Assembly (NCBI RefSeq): GCF_013155125.1
Contig: NZ_CP053564.1
Location: 6,393,501 to 6,457,500 of the forward strand
Length of the DNA: 64,000 nucleotides
Direction: 5' to 3'
From: Pseudonocardia broussonetiae
Lineage (GTDB): Bacteria; Actinomycetota; Actinomycetes; Mycobacteriales; Pseudonocardiaceae
In this document: positions 33,417 to 43,148 of the stretch, piece after piece
Layout: every line of letters begins with the position of its first letter
Numbering within the stretch: the first letter of the stretch is position 1
Translations under genes and position numbers: made by a program
The notes under the pieces: model-generated
Seen by the model: the letters and a program-made list of their open reading frames with translations, nothing else
The model's database searches: none
What the model was told of the DNA's origin: nothing

Positions 33417-34583
33417 ATGAGCAGGACCATCGACAGCGGCGCCCTCGACGCGCTGCTGGACAAGGCCGTCGCCGGCGGGGCGGTGCCGCACGTCGCGGCC
33501 ATCGCCGCCGACCGCGACGGCATCCTCTACGAGGGCGGGGCGGGCCCCCGCGTCGCCGGCGGGACCGACACCGTCACCACCCGCACGCCGTTCCGGATCA
33601 TGTCGATGACCAAGATGGTCGCGACGACGGCCGCGCTGCAGCTGCACGAGCGCGGGCGGCTGGACCTCGACGCCCCGGTCGCGGAGTTCCGACCCGAGTT
33701 CGCCGACCTGCAGGTGCTCGACGGGTTCGACGGCGACACCCCGCGGCTGCGCGCGCCGCGGAGCCGGGCGACCGTCCGGCACCTGCTCACCCACACCTCG
33801 GGCCTGGGCTACTGGTTCTTCGACGCCGACCTCGCCCGGTACGAGCAGCTCACCGGCACCCCGAACGTGCTCGGCGGGGCCGGCGCGTTCGCCGCGCCGC
33901 TGCTGCACGACCCGGGCGAGCGGTTCACCTACGGCATCGGCACCGACTGGCTCGGCCGGGTCGTCGAGGCCGTCACCGGCACCGGCCTCGACGTGGTGGT
34001 GAAGGAGGAGATCACCGGCCCGCTCGGCATGGACGACACGATGTTCCTGCTCGACGAGGGTCGCACCGCCGACGCGGTGTCCGTGCACGTCCCCGCCGAG
34101 GGCGGCGGCTGGGCGTCGGCCGGTGAGCTGCTGCCGCAGGAGCCGGAGTGGTGGGCCGGAGGCCACGGGCTCTACTCGACGCCGCGCGACTACATCCGCT
34201 TCGAGCGCGCCCTGCTGCGCGGCGGCGAGCTCGACGGCGTGCGGATCCTGTCGGAGGCGACGGTCGACGAGGCCTTCACCAACCAGATCGGCGACCTCGA
34301 CTTCCCCGCCGCGATCCCGACCGCCGACCCGCCCATCACCGGCCCGTTCGACGCCGGGCCGGGCTGGAAGTGGGGCTACGGCCTGCTGCTCAACACCGCC
34401 GACGCCCCGGGCGGGCGCCGGGCGGGCAGCGGCGCCTGGGCCGGGCTGTTCAACACGCACTTCTGGGTGGACCGGACCAGCGGGGTCTGCGCGTCGATCT
34501 ACACGAACTCGCTGCCGTTCGTGACGCCGGAGGCGTTCGCGCTGTACGGCGAGTTCGAGCAGGCCCTCTACGCCGCTCTGTGA
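33417..34583 (+). CDS. Beta-lactamase-fold serine hydrolase (EstB-type esterase)
   Basis: 388 aa class C beta-lactamase/DD-peptidase-like hydrolase. The nucleophile is in SMTK (S-x-x-K), the Tyr motif is in FTYGIG, and the third motif region is near FNTHFWVD. HLLTHTSGLGYWF is characteristic of the esterase branch (EstB, LovD). No signal peptide, so it is cytoplasmic and not a resistance enzyme. It follows the monooxygenase by 58 bases with AGG-type SD (CCGGAGG), suggesting lactone or ester hydrolysis after Baeyer-Villiger oxidation. Confidence 0.87.
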   Translation: MSRTIDSGALDALLDKAVAGGAVPHVAAIAADRDGILYEGGAGPRVAGGTDTVTTRTPFRIMSMTKMVATTAALQLHERGRLDLDAPVAEFRPEFADLQVLDGFDGDTPRLRAPRSRATVRHLLTHTSGLGYWFFDADLARYEQLTGTPNVLGGAGAFAAPLLHDPGERFTYGIGTDWLGRVVEAVTGTGLDVVVKEEITGPLGMDDTMFLLDEGRTADAVSVHVPAEGGGWASAGELLPQEPEWWAGGHGLYSTPRDYIRFERALLRGGELDGVRILSEATVDEAFTNQIGDLDFPAAIPTADPPITGPFDAGPGWKWGYGLLLNTADAPGGRRAGSGAWAGLFNTHFWVDRTSGVCASIYTNSLPFVTPEAFALYGEFEQALYAAL

Positions 34584-34594
34584 GGGCGGGGTGG

Positions 34595-34619
34595 CCCGGG
34601 CCGGGAGGACCGGCCCGGG
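34595..34619. terminator. Bidirectional terminator hairpin
   Basis: CCCGGGCCGG (34595-34604) and CCGGCCCGGG (34610-34619) are perfect ten-base arms with loop GAGGA, between the convergent esterase and LuxR-type regulator genes. Confidence 0.65.
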
Positions 34620-34641
34620 TCACCGTCACCCCGGGAGGCCG

Positions 34642-37416
34642 TCACCCGAGCAGGCCGTGGCGGCGCGCCACCGACACGGCCTCGGTGCGGTTGCCGGCGC
34701 CGAGCTTCCCGTAGATGTTCTTGAGGTACCACTTCACCGTGTTCACGGTGACCCCGGTCGCCGTGGCGATCTGCTGGTTGCCGCGCCCGAGGTCGAGCAT
34801 CTGCAGGATCTCGCGCTCCCGCCCGGTCAGGTCCGTCGGCGACGGCGCGGCGGCCCCGCCCGGGGCGGCGAGCACCACCTCGAGCTGCTCGACGGCCGGC
34901 AGCGCGTCGGCCGAGGCCCCGTGCAGCGCGCGGGCGGCGACCCGTTCGAGCACCACCCGCACGTCCGGTCCCCCCTCGCGCACGAGCTGGGGCGCCCCCC
35001 GCGCCACGACGCGGTCCAGGACCCCGGCGAGGGTGCGCTCGGCCGCCATGAACCGCGTCGCCCGCTCCTGGATCCCGGCGAGCTGCACCGACAGCTCGAC
35101 CACCGTCCGCACCTGCCCCCGCCGCCGGGCCTCGACGATCAGGTCCTGGACCAGTGCGACCGCCCGCTCGTGGTCGCCCTCGGCCGAGTGCACCGCGGCC
35201 AGCGACGACGTCCGCAGCTGGTCGATCCGGGCCCCGATGCCCCCGTGCCGGCACGACCCCTCCGGCAGGTCACCGGCCACCCGCCGGGCCTCCCGGATCC
35301 GGCCGCGCGCCAGGAGCTGGGTGATCCGCTCCGCCCCGACCGCGGTGCGCAGCCGGTGCAGCCCGAGGCGGTCGGCGACCTGGGCGCCCTCCAGCAGCAG
35401 CTCGGCCGCCTCGTCGGCGGCGCCGCGGCCGGCCTTGATCCGGGCCAGCAGCGCGAAGCTGGCGATCATGAAGTCGACGACCCCGCTCTCCGCTCCGAGC
35501 TCCCCGCTCTCGGTCAGCAGCCGCTCCGCCTCGTCGAGCTGGCCGCGCACGTAGTGCAGCTCGCCGAGCAGCGCGCCGGCGAGCTGCGCGGCGTGCGACC
35601 GCCGCCCGGCCGACTCGCGGGCCAGCACGACCGCCCCCCGCAGCTGCACCTCCGCCCCGGTCGTGTCGAGCTGCGACAGCGCCGCGACACCGGCGAAGCA
35701 GCGCCCGTAGACCCCGGAGAACGGGCCGGTGGTGCGGTCGTGGAAGCGACGGGCCCACTGCTGCCGCTCCCGCGCCCGGGCGAAGCGCATCGCGTGGATG
35801 TCGCAGAACGACTGGATGTTGGCCGCGACCGACACGACCCACGGCCGGTAGCTCCCCGAGCGGTCCAGGCTCGTGCGGACCAGCCCCTCCGCCCGGTCGG
35901 TGCGGTCGCCGTAGATGTCGATGCAGGCCTGGACCACATCGGCCTCGCTGCGCATCTCCCCGAGCGCATCGACGCCGCCGGGATCGGCGCCGTCGGGATC
36001 GGCGCCGTCGGGGTCGACGCCCGGCGCCGGCAGCGCCGAGCGCAGCACGTCGAGCGACGACTGCGCCGCCTCGGCGCGCTGCAGCAGGCAGTTGGCCCAC
36101 GACACCGCCATGAGCAGCGCCGGCCGGTCGTCGGCCGCCGTCGCCGGCAACCGGCTGACCAGGCCCAGGAGGCTGACCATCCGGCTGTGCTCGACCAGCA
36201 GCATCGCGTGCTGCTCCACGAGGTCGGTGGCCCGTTCGACGTCGCCACCGGTCAGCGCGTGGTCGACGGCCTCGGACACCAGGTCGTGCGCGGCGAACCA
36301 CGCCGACGCCCGGGCGTGCAGCCCCGCCGCCCGGCCGGGGTGGTCCCGGTCCAGCCGCCGCCGCAGGTAGTCGGCGAACAGGTGGTGGTAGCGGAACCAC
36401 TCCCGCTCCCCGTCCAGCGGGCGCAGGAACAGGTCGCGCTCCTCCAGCTCCTCGAGCATCGCCTGCCCGTCGCCCCGACCGGCGAGCGCGCCGGCGAGCT
36501 CCCCGCACAGGCGGTCGCACACCGACGTGGCCAGCAGGAAGTCCAGGACGTCGGGCGCGAGGGCGTCGAGCACGTTCTCCGCGAGGTACTCCCCCACCGA
36601 GTGGTGCCGGCCCGAGAAGCCCCGGATCAGCGCACCCGGGTCGTCGCTGTCGCGCAGCGACAGCGACACCAGCTGCAGGGCCGCGACCCACCCGTCGGTG
36701 TTCTCCGACAGCCGCGCGACGTCGTCCCCGTCCAGGCGCAGGCCGTTGAGCTCGACGAGGAACTCCCGGGCCTCGTCGAGGTCGAACCGCAGCGCCTCGG
36801 CGTCGATCTCGACGAGCTGGCCCCGCACCCGCAGCCGGCTCAGGGGCAGCTGCGGGCGGCGGCGGCTGGTCAGCACGACCGACAGGTTCGGCGGCGCGAA
36901 GTCCAGCACGTGCACCAGGGCCCGGCGCACCGCGGCGTCCTCGACGAGGTGCCAGTCGTCGAACGCCAGCACGAACCCGCCCTCGTGCGCGGCGACGAGC
37001 TCGAGCAGGACCGACAGCGTGTAGCCCTGCACGTCCTCGGCGCTCTGCTCGACCAGCCCGGCCAGGTCGTCGATCGCGTCCACCCCGCCCGGGAGCGCCC
37101 GCCGCACCGCCTCGAGCAGGTGCGACAGGAACCAGTGCGGGGCGTTGTCGTCGCGGTGCAGCCCCAGCCAGGCGACGGACGCGCCGGCGTCGCGCAGCAC
37201 CTGCAGCCACTGGACCGCCACCGTGGTCTTGCCGTAGCCCGCCGGGGCGTGGATCACCGTCAGCTGCGCCCCGGCCGAAGCGCGCAGCGCGTCCAGCACC
37301 CGGCGGCGCTCGATCACGTTGCGGACGTGGGCCGGGGCGCGGAACCGGGTCGACGCGCTGCGCGGGACACCGCCGGTCGAGGACGTCTCCCGCACCCGCG
37401 GACCGGTCGTCGTCAT
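34642..37416 (-). CDS. Large ATP-binding LuxR-family regulator (LAL/MalT type)
   Basis: 924 aa. An N-terminal STAND ATPase has Walker A HAPAGYGKTT (about residues 56-65) and Walker B VLAFDDWH. FRYHHLFADYLR follows, then a long helical-repeat region, and a C-terminal LuxR helix-turn-helix (LTGREREILQMLDLG to NTVKWYLKNIYGKL) near residues 860-905. Such proteins activate transcription when an inducer binds the repeat region. A DPDGA repeat lies in the linker. ATG 37416 has GGGGAGGGG upstream. It could regulate the catabolic genes to its right or left, including the divergent FAD dehydrogenase. Confidence 0.92.
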   Translation of the reverse strand: MTTTGPRVRETSSTGGVPRSASTRFRAPAHVRNVIERRRVLDALRASAGAQLTVIHAPAGYGKTTVAVQWLQVLRDAGASVAWLGLHRDDNAPHWFLSHLLEAVRRALPGGVDAIDDLAGLVEQSAEDVQGYTLSVLLELVAAHEGGFVLAFDDWHLVEDAAVRRALVHVLDFAPPNLSVVLTSRRRPQLPLSRLRVRGQLVEIDAEALRFDLDEAREFLVELNGLRLDGDDVARLSENTDGWVAALQLVSLSLRDSDDPGALIRGFSGRHHSVGEYLAENVLDALAPDVLDFLLATSVCDRLCGELAGALAGRGDGQAMLEELEERDLFLRPLDGEREWFRYHHLFADYLRRRLDRDHPGRAAGLHARASAWFAAHDLVSEAVDHALTGGDVERATDLVEQHAMLLVEHSRMVSLLGLVSRLPATAADDRPALLMAVSWANCLLQRAEAAQSSLDVLRSALPAPGVDPDGADPDGADPGGVDALGEMRSEADVVQACIDIYGDRTDRAEGLVRTSLDRSGSYRPWVVSVAANIQSFCDIHAMRFARARERQQWARRFHDRTTGPFSGVYGRCFAGVAALSQLDTTGAEVQLRGAVVLARESAGRRSHAAQLAGALLGELHYVRGQLDEAERLLTESGELGAESGVVDFMIASFALLARIKAGRGAADEAAELLLEGAQVADRLGLHRLRTAVGAERITQLLARGRIREARRVAGDLPEGSCRHGGIGARIDQLRTSSLAAVHSAEGDHERAVALVQDLIVEARRRGQVRTVVELSVQLAGIQERATRFMAAERTLAGVLDRVVARGAPQLVREGGPDVRVVLERVAARALHGASADALPAVEQLEVVLAAPGGAAAPSPTDLTGREREILQMLDLGRGNQQIATATGVTVNTVKWYLKNIYGKLGAGNRTEAVSVARRHGLLG
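35981..36010 (-). repeat. In-frame 15-bp repeat in the LuxR-type regulator gene
   Basis: Two perfect tandem copies of GGATCGGCGCCGTCG, with partial copies on each side, encode repeated DPDGA units in the helical linker. Confidence 0.75.
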
Positions 37417-37597
37417 CGAGTGCCCCTCCCCGTCGACGGACGCCCGCGAGCGCCGGGTCGCGTGACCCCGACCACAGTGTCAGCCCTGTCGAGCCACCCG
37501 CCCACCCGAACGGGTAGCCGCGGCCGGTGCCGTGACGACGGCGACACCTGCCGGTGCCAGGCTCGTGCCCGTCACCGGAGCCGGGGAGGTCGTGAGC

Positions 37598-39268
37598 GTG
37601 GACGCGGACGTGATCGTGGTGGGGGCCGGGCTGGCCGGGCTGGTGGCGGCCGCCGAGCTGGCCGACGCGGGCCGGCGGGTGCTGCTGCTGGACCAGGAGG
37701 GTGAGCAGAACCTGGGCGGGCAGGCGTTCTGGTCGCTCGGCGGGCTGTTCCTCGTCGGCTCCCCGGAGCAGCGGCGGCTGGGCATCACGGACTCCGTCGA
37801 GCTGGCGATGCAGGACTGGCTCGGCACCGCCGCGTTCGACCGCGGCGTCGACGACCCGGCGGGCGAGGACCACTGGGGCCGCCGGTGGGCGAGCGCCTAC
37901 GTCGAGTTCGCCGCCGGGGAGAAGCGGTCCTGGCTGCACGCGCAGGGGATGCGCTGGATCCCGCTGGTCGGCTGGGCCGAGCGGGGCGGGCACCTCGCCG
38001 ACGGCCACGGCAACTCCGTGCCGCGCTTCCACACCACGTGGGGCACCGGGCCGGGGGTGCTGGCGCCGTTCGAGCGCCGCGTCCGCGAGGCGGTGGCGGC
38101 CGGGCGGGTCGAGTTCCGGTTCCGCCACCGCGTCGACGCGCTGCTCACCACCGACGGCGCGGTCGACGGCGTCGGCGGGGCGGTGCTGGATCCGACGGCG
38201 GTGGCGCGCGGGGAGCGCAGCTCGCGCACGGAGGCCGGGACGTTCGAGCTGCGGGCCCCGGCGGTGCTCGTCACCTCCGGCGGGATCGGCGCCGACCACG
38301 ACCTGGTGCGCGCGAACTGGCCCGCCCGGCTCGGGGCCGCGCCCGAGCGGATGATCTCCGGGGTGCCCGAGCACGTCGACGGCCGGATGCTGGCGATCAC
38401 CGAGCAGGCCGGCGGGCGGATCGTCAACCGCGACCGGATGTGGCACTACACCGAGGGCATCGCGAACTGGGACCCGATCTGGGCCCGGCACGGCATCCGG
38501 ATCCTGCCCGGGCCGTCGTCGCTGTGGTTCGACGCCCGCGGCCGCCGCTTCGGCGCCCCGAACTTCCCCGGGTTCGACACCCTCGGCACGCTCGCCGCGA
38601 TCACCGCCACCGGCTACGACCACTCCTGGTTCGTGCTCACCCAGAAGATCATCGAGAAGGAGTTCGCGCTGTCGGGGTCGGAGCAGAACCCCGACCTGAC
38701 CGGCAAGGACGTCAAGCTGACGCTGAGCCGCGTGCGGCCCGGGGCGGCCGCGCCGGTGGAGGCGTTCAAGCGCCACGGCGCCGACTTCGTCGTGGCCGAC
38801 ACCCTCCCCGAGCTCGTCGCGGGGATGAACGCGCTGACCGACGAGCCGCTGCTCGACCTCGCCGACCTCGAGCGCCAGATCGTGGCCCGCGACCGCGAGA
38901 TGGACAACGCGTTCACCAAGGACCTGCAGGTGATGGCCATCCACAACTCGAGGCGCTCGCTCACCGAGCGCCTGGCCCGCACCGCCGCGCCGCACAAGAT
39001 CCTCGACCCGAAGGCCGGGCCGCTGATCGCGGTGCGCCTGAACATCCTCACCCGCAAGACCCTGGGCGGGCTGCAGACCGACCTGTCCGGGCGGGTGCTG
39101 TCCGCGGACGGCACGCCGGTCCCGGGCCTGTACGCGGCCGGGGAGGTCGCCGGATTCGGCGGCGGCGGCGTGCACGGCTACCGCTCGCTGGAGGGCACCT
39201 TCCTCGGCGGCTGCCTGTTCTCCGGGCGCGGGGCCGGGCGGGCGATCGCCGCGGCGACCGCGTCGTGA
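37598..39268 (+). CDS. FAD-binding dehydrogenase (FAD_binding_2, KstD-like group)
   Basis: 556 aa. VDADVIVVGAGLAGLVAAAE at the N-terminus is the dinucleotide fold. NLGGQAFWSLGGLF follows, and GLYAAGEVAGFGGGGVHGYR with LEGTFLGGCLFSGR closes the FAD site. This layout belongs to a broad group of predicted flavin dehydrogenases related to ketosteroid dehydrogenases; the real substrate is not known. GTG 37598 is preferred since GGGGAGG lies eight bases upstream and related proteins begin at this point; an upstream GTG at 37532 lacks an SD. It is divergent from the LuxR-type regulator (181-bp gap). Confidence 0.85.
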   Translation: MDADVIVVGAGLAGLVAAAELADAGRRVLLLDQEGEQNLGGQAFWSLGGLFLVGSPEQRRLGITDSVELAMQDWLGTAAFDRGVDDPAGEDHWGRRWASAYVEFAAGEKRSWLHAQGMRWIPLVGWAERGGHLADGHGNSVPRFHTTWGTGPGVLAPFERRVREAVAAGRVEFRFRHRVDALLTTDGAVDGVGGAVLDPTAVARGERSSRTEAGTFELRAPAVLVTSGGIGADHDLVRANWPARLGAAPERMISGVPEHVDGRMLAITEQAGGRIVNRDRMWHYTEGIANWDPIWARHGIRILPGPSSLWFDARGRRFGAPNFPGFDTLGTLAAITATGYDHSWFVLTQKIIEKEFALSGSEQNPDLTGKDVKLTLSRVRPGAAAPVEAFKRHGADFVVADTLPELVAGMNALTDEPLLDLADLERQIVARDREMDNAFTKDLQVMAIHNSRRSLTERLARTAAPHKILDPKAGPLIAVRLNILTRKTLGGLQTDLSGRVLSADGTPVPGLYAAGEVAGFGGGGVHGYRSLEGTFLGGCLFSGRGAGRAIAAATAS

Positions 39269-39365
39269 GCGGGCGGCCCCCCGCCACACCCCGCGCCGCC
39301 CGCGCCGACGTGGTCGACTGGACGCCGCGGAACCCCGCGTCCCCGGAGATCGATCGGAGCAGATC

Positions 39366-39575
39366 GTGTCGGACAACACCTACCGCGTCATCGAGATCGT
39401 CGGAACCTCGGCGAACGACGTCAGCGAGGCGATCCGGAACGGCATCGCCCGCGCCGCGTCGACGCTCGACGAGCTCGACTGGTTCGAGGTCACGCAGACC
39501 CGCGGCCACATCGAGAACGGCGAGGTGGCCCACTTCCAGGTGCACCTGAAGGTGGGCTTCAAGCTCCGCCAGTAG
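39366..39575 (+). CDS. Dodecin family flavin-binding protein
   Basis: 69 aa, the full dodecin length. YRVIEIVGTS opens the fold, ARAASTLDELDWFEVTQTRG carries the aromatic residue (Trp) that stacks on flavin, and FQVHLKVGFKL closes it. Dodecins form 12-mers that store or buffer flavins or CoA. GTG 39366 has CGGAGCAG upstream. It ends 19 bases before the convergent manganese catalase. A flavin store is consistent with the many flavoenzymes here. Confidence 0.92.
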   Translation: MSDNTYRVIEIVGTSANDVSEAIRNGIARAASTLDELDWFEVTQTRGHIENGEVAHFQVHLKVGFKLRQ

Positions 39576-39594
39576 CCCTACCGGGCCGCGGCGA

Positions 39595-40578
39595 TCACTT
39601 CTTCACCTTCGGCTTCTTCTTCGCCGCGGCCTTCTTGGGCTTCACCGGCTCCTCGGCGTCGGCCAGCTCGAGCTCGGCGGTGGCCTGCACGAGCGCGAGC
39701 AGGTCGGGGTCGAGGCCGGGCCCGAACTCCTCGGGCCGCTCGGCCGCGATGTCCATCGGGAAGCCCTCGGGCATGACCTCGGTCGTCAGCCGCCCGCCGC
39801 CGACGCTGGCCGGCGCCTCGCCGCGGTAGATCTTCCCGGCCTCGGACAGGTCGTCGGCGCTGAACGTGAACTGCTTGAGGTGCAGACCCTGGTCGAGCAG
39901 CGTCTTGACCTCCGGGAACCGCTCGGCGTTCGTCTTCGGGATCGGCAGCGTCTTCCCCCAGTCGATCCCGAGGGACTCCAGCGCCTTCGCGTAGGCGTTC
40001 TCGTGGGCCTGGTCGCGGACGATCAGGTAGGAGATCGTGGCGCGGGCGGTCTTGTTGTCGGTCATCTCGTAGAGCCGGCACTTCTGCAGGCGCCCGGTCG
40101 ACTCGAGCATCAGGTTGTAGAGCAGGTCGAGCACGAGGTTGCCGCTGTTGTAGACGTAGGAGCCCGACCACGGGTTCCCGGCGGCGTCGACGGGCAGGGC
40201 GCCCTGGGCCCCCACCAGGTAGTGGTGGATGTTGCCGCCGCTGAGCGCCATCGCCAGCGGGGTCGCGCCGTCGGCGCCGGGGACGTCGAGGGGCTCGGTC
40301 GGGTCGCCGCCGTAGCCGGGGGCGCCGTCGGTGAGCCGGGCGATGGTGGTGGCGATCAGCTCGACGTGCCCGATCTCCTCGGTGCCCACCCCGTAGAGCA
40401 GGTCGCGGTAGGGCTTGCCCGTGGCGCCGCGGAAGTTGAAGGCCTGGAACAGGTACTGCATCATCGTGCGCATCTCGCCGAACTGGCCGCCCAGGCCCTC
40501 CTGCAGCGCGTTCGCCGCGGCGGGGTCGGGCTCGTCGGGGACGATCTCGTTGATCATGCGTTGCACGTGCAGGAACAT
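39595..40578 (-). CDS. Manganese catalase
   Basis: 327 aa non-heme dimanganese catalase. The four-helix bundle ligands are visible in EMRTMMQYLFQAFNF, GTEEIGHVELIATTI and RDQAHENAYAKAL, with a Glu in LMLESTGRLQKC. It removes hydrogen peroxide. The C-terminus is a lysine-rich tail (KPKKAAAKKKPKVKK), not part of the fold, perhaps nucleic-acid or surface binding. ATG 40578 has no strong SD. The 169-bp gap to the divergent hydratase gene shows no promoter I can name. Protection from peroxide produced by flavin oxidases fits the neighbourhood. Confidence 0.93.
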   Translation of the reverse strand: MFLHVQRMINEIVPDEPDPAAANALQEGLGGQFGEMRTMMQYLFQAFNFRGATGKPYRDLLYGVGTEEIGHVELIATTIARLTDGAPGYGGDPTEPLDVPGADGATPLAMALSGGNIHHYLVGAQGALPVDAAGNPWSGSYVYNSGNLVLDLLYNLMLESTGRLQKCRLYEMTDNKTARATISYLIVRDQAHENAYAKALESLGIDWGKTLPIPKTNAERFPEVKTLLDQGLHLKQFTFSADDLSEAGKIYRGEAPASVGGGRLTTEVMPEGFPMDIAAERPEEFGPGLDPDLLALVQATAELELADAEEPVKPKKAAAKKKPKVKK

Positions 40579-40747
40579 GGCGGACCTCGTCGTCTCGGTG
40601 GGTGCGCCCGTCGGCGTCCTCGGGAGGGCGTCGATCGGACCGTCTGGGGCCGGGTAACCCCGAACGGTCGCGCGCTACACGCGTGGAGATCATCGGAGTG
40701 CGCCGCGGGGGTCGCCCGCGGCGGTCCCGTGACCGAGACTCGGGGAC

Positions 40748-41566
40748 GTGGAACCGACCGCCGACGCCCTCGCCGCCCTCCTGCACCGCGCGCGGAGCGG
40801 GCGCACGCTGCTCGACGGCGCCCGCGAGGCGACGGGGCTCTCGCTCGACGAGGCCTACGCCGTCCAGGACCGGCTGACGGCGCTGCGGCTCGGCGAGGGA
40901 CGCCGCCGGGTCGGGTGGAAGCTGGGCTACACCTCGGCGGTGATGCGGGAGCAGATGGGCGTGGACGCGCCGAACCACGGCCCGCTGCTGGACGACATGG
41001 TGCTCGACGGCACGGTGGCGGGTGGTGGCGCCGAGGCCGCCGGGCACCTCCACCCCCGCGTCGAGCCGGAGATCGGGATCGTCCTCGCCCGCGACCTGGC
41101 GGGCACCGGCCTCGGGATCGCCGACGTCGCCGCGGCCGTCGCGGAGGTGCGGGCCTGTCTGGAGGTCGTCGACTCGATCTGGCTCGACTACCGCTTCACC
41201 GCGGCGCAGAACACCGCCGACGGCTCGTCGGCCGCCGGCGTCGTGGTCGGCCCGGTCCTCGACGTCGACCCCGCGGAGTGCCACGGGATCCCCGTGGAGC
41301 TGACCGGCGACGGCACCGTCCTCGCGACGGCCACGTCCGCAGCGGCCGGCGGGCACCCCCTGCTCGGCGTCGCCTGGCTGGCGGGTGAGCTCGCCGCGCG
41401 CGGGCGGGGCCTGCGCGCGGGCGAGCTCGTCATCACCGGCGGGCTCACCGCCGCGGTGCCGCTGCGGGCCGGGCACGCGCTGGCGGCGCGGTTCGGCACC
41501 GGGGCCGTGGTGGCGGTGCGGCGGCCCGCCGGCGAGACCGACGCCGGGTGCGCACCGCCGCCGTGA
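40748..41566 (+). CDS. 2-keto-4-pentenoate hydratase-like protein (MhpD/FAH superfamily)
   Basis: 272 aa. RRVGWKLGYTS with MREQMGVDAPNHGPLL and RVEPEIGIVLARDL (metal-binding E-x-E) match hydratases that add water to 2-hydroxy-2,4-dienoates after meta-cleavage, and oxalocrotonate decarboxylases. GTG 40748 lies after a weak CGGGGAC. The C-terminus is Cys/Pro-rich and short. No extradiol dioxygenase is nearby, so the parent ring-cleavage step is not in this window. Confidence 0.87.
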   Translation: MEPTADALAALLHRARSGRTLLDGAREATGLSLDEAYAVQDRLTALRLGEGRRRVGWKLGYTSAVMREQMGVDAPNHGPLLDDMVLDGTVAGGGAEAAGHLHPRVEPEIGIVLARDLAGTGLGIADVAAAVAEVRACLEVVDSIWLDYRFTAAQNTADGSSAAGVVVGPVLDVDPAECHGIPVELTGDGTVLATATSAAAGGHPLLGVAWLAGELAARGRGLRAGELVITGGLTAAVPLRAGHALAARFGTGAVVAVRRPAGETDAGCAPPP

Positions 41567-41574
41567 GACCCGGC

Positions 41575-41598
41575 GGCGGAGGCTCCGCGCCTACCGCC
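41575..41598. terminator. Hairpin between convergent hydratase and amidohydrolase genes
   Basis: GGCGG-A-GGC pairs with GCC-TA-CCGCC around TCCGC. The TA in the right arm belongs to the complement of the leftward TAG stop. Confidence 0.4.
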
Positions 41599-43033
41599 CT
41601 GCCCCCACCGCCCGCACCGCCTCGTCGCGGAAGCCGCGGGCGACCGGCTCCAGCGCCTCGAAGGCGCCCGGCGGCGTGCCCGGGAGGGCGCGGCCCGCGT
41701 CCCGGACCCGGCCGAGGATCGCGTCCGCGGCGGTGTCGGCCTCCGCGGTGAGCCGGGGCAGGTCGACGCCGGTGAGCACGCCGTCGCGCTTCACGACCCG
41801 GCCGTCGACCAGCACGGTGCGGACGTCGGCCGCGGTGGTCTGGAAGACCAGCGTGGCGTAGGGGTCGATCCGCGGGTGCTGCTCGATCGCTCCCCCGCCG
41901 ACGAGCTGCAGGTCGGCGCGCTTGCCCGGCGTCAGCGAGCCGATCCGGTCGCCCAGCCCGAGCGCGTCCGCGCCGTTGACCGTCGTCCAGGCCAGCGCCT
42001 CCTTCGCGGTCGTCGTGACCGCCTCGGGCATCGCGCCCGCGAGGTTCGTCGCCTCGGTGGCCTCCCAGCGCGTGAGCCCGAGCCCGAACCGCATCTCGTG
42101 CCAGAGGTCGCCGGAGTTGAGCGAGATGACGTCGGCGGACAGGGTCGGGGCGATGCCGTGCCGGTGGCAGCGCGCGAACGCCGGCCGTCCCATGCCCATG
42201 TTGAGCTCGGTCTCCACGGAGATCGAGACCTTGCCGCCGCTGCGGGCGACCGCCTCCCACTCGGCGTCGTCGAGGGTGTTGCAGTGCACGTGGACCAGGT
42301 CCGGCCCCAGCAGGCCGTGGGCGTCGAGCTCGCCGATGCCGCCGGTCAGCACGCTGCCCCACACGCACCCGGTGTGGTTGACGATCAGCGCGCGGCGCTC
42401 GCGGGCCGCGGCCAGCTCCGCGACGGTGCGGTCCCACGGCAGCCCGTACAGCTCCGAGAGCGAGACGCCGAGGGTGAGCAGACCGTCGGAGGCGAAGTGG
42501 GTGTCGGCGACGCGGTGGAAGTCCGCGAGCCGCGCGGAGTGCTCGCCGAACCGGGTGGCCTCGGGCGAGCTCTCGAAGAACCCGTAGCAGAAGGCCGCGC
42601 GGATGCCGGCGTCGCGCAGGCCGAGGACGGCGCCGTCGCTGTGGTCGGGGGTGTTGTTGCAGTGGGAGAAGTCGAGCAGCGTCGTCACCCCGGCGTTGAG
42701 CGCGTCGAGGGCGCCGAGCCGGTTGCCCAGGCGCACGTCGTCGGCGGTGTAGGCCGGGGAGATCGCGAGCCGGATGCCGAAGTAGTAGTCGCCCAGCGTC
42801 CAGTCGCCGCAGATGCCGCGGACCAGGGACTGCCAGGTGTGGCGGTGGGTGTCGACGAGCCCGGGCAGCACGAGGTGCCCGGTCGCGTCGATCACCTCCG
42901 CGTCCGTGACCGGCAGCGACGGGGCGATGGCGGCGATCACCCCGTCCTCGACGAGGACGTCACCGGTGGGGAGGTCGCCGAGGGCCGGGTCCATCGTCAG
43001 GACGTGCCCGCCGCGGATGAGGGTGCGTGTCAT
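41591..43033 (-). CDS. Amidohydrolase (AtzA/TrzN/SsnA-like deaminase group)
   Basis: 480 aa metal-dependent hydrolase. The N-terminal beta-sandwich is followed by the TIM barrel with DTHRH (HxH metal ligands), [14 protein letters not shown] (third His region) and LSADVIS (metal-binding Asp). The C-terminal sandwich ends with [10 protein letters not shown] and [13 protein letters not shown]. The family deaminates or dechlorinates N-heterocycles such as cytosine, guanine or triazines. ATG 43033 has only a weak SD. It is divergent from a LysR regulator that probably controls it. Substrate unknown. Confidence 0.9.
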   Translation of the reverse strand: MTRTLIRGGHVLTMDPALGDLPTGDVLVEDGVIAAIAPSLPVTDAEVIDATGHLVLPGLVDTHRHTWQSLVRGICGDWTLGDYYFGIRLAISPAYTADDVRLGNRLGALDALNAGVTTLLDFSHCNNTPDHSDGAVLGLRDAGIRAAFCYGFFESSPEATRFGEHSARLADFHRVADTHFASDGLLTLGVSLSELYGLPWDRTVAELAAARERRALIVNHTGCVWGSVLTGGIGELDAHGLLGPDLVHVHCNTLDDAEWEAVARSGGKVSISVETELNMGMGRPAFARCHRHGIAPTLSADVISLNSGDLWHEMRFGLGLTRWEATEATNLAGAMPEAVTTTAKEALAWTTVNGADALGLGDRIGSLTPGKRADLQLVGGGAIEQHPRIDPYATLVFQTTAADVRTVLVDGRVVKRDGVLTGVDLPRLTAEADTAADAILGRVRDAGRALPGTPPGAFEALEPVARGFRDEAVRAVGAGR

Positions 43034-43148
43034 GGGGCCAGCGTGGCGACGCCGCCACCGGGGTGCATGTGCCGAAGAGGTTGCGATCCCGGGGCCCGGG
43101 GGACGTAGCATCGCCCGGGCCCGGCAGGCGCGCGCGAGGTGGTGGGAC

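Noticed and set aside
33417..34583. Beta-lactamase resistance gene
   Set aside because: No signal peptide, and the motifs and length match cytoplasmic EstB-type esterases; it follows a Baeyer-Villiger-type gene.
39584..39631. Inverted repeat GGCCGCGGCG / CGCCGCGGCC at the end of the manganese catalase gene
   Set aside because: The 28-base loop is long and the right arm is in the lysine-rich coding tail; it may be chance from GCC/GCG codons, so not listed as a terminator.
43034..43148. LysR binding box (T-N11-A) between amidohydrolase and regulator
   Set aside because: Several loose matches but none with clear dyad symmetry, so no site is called.
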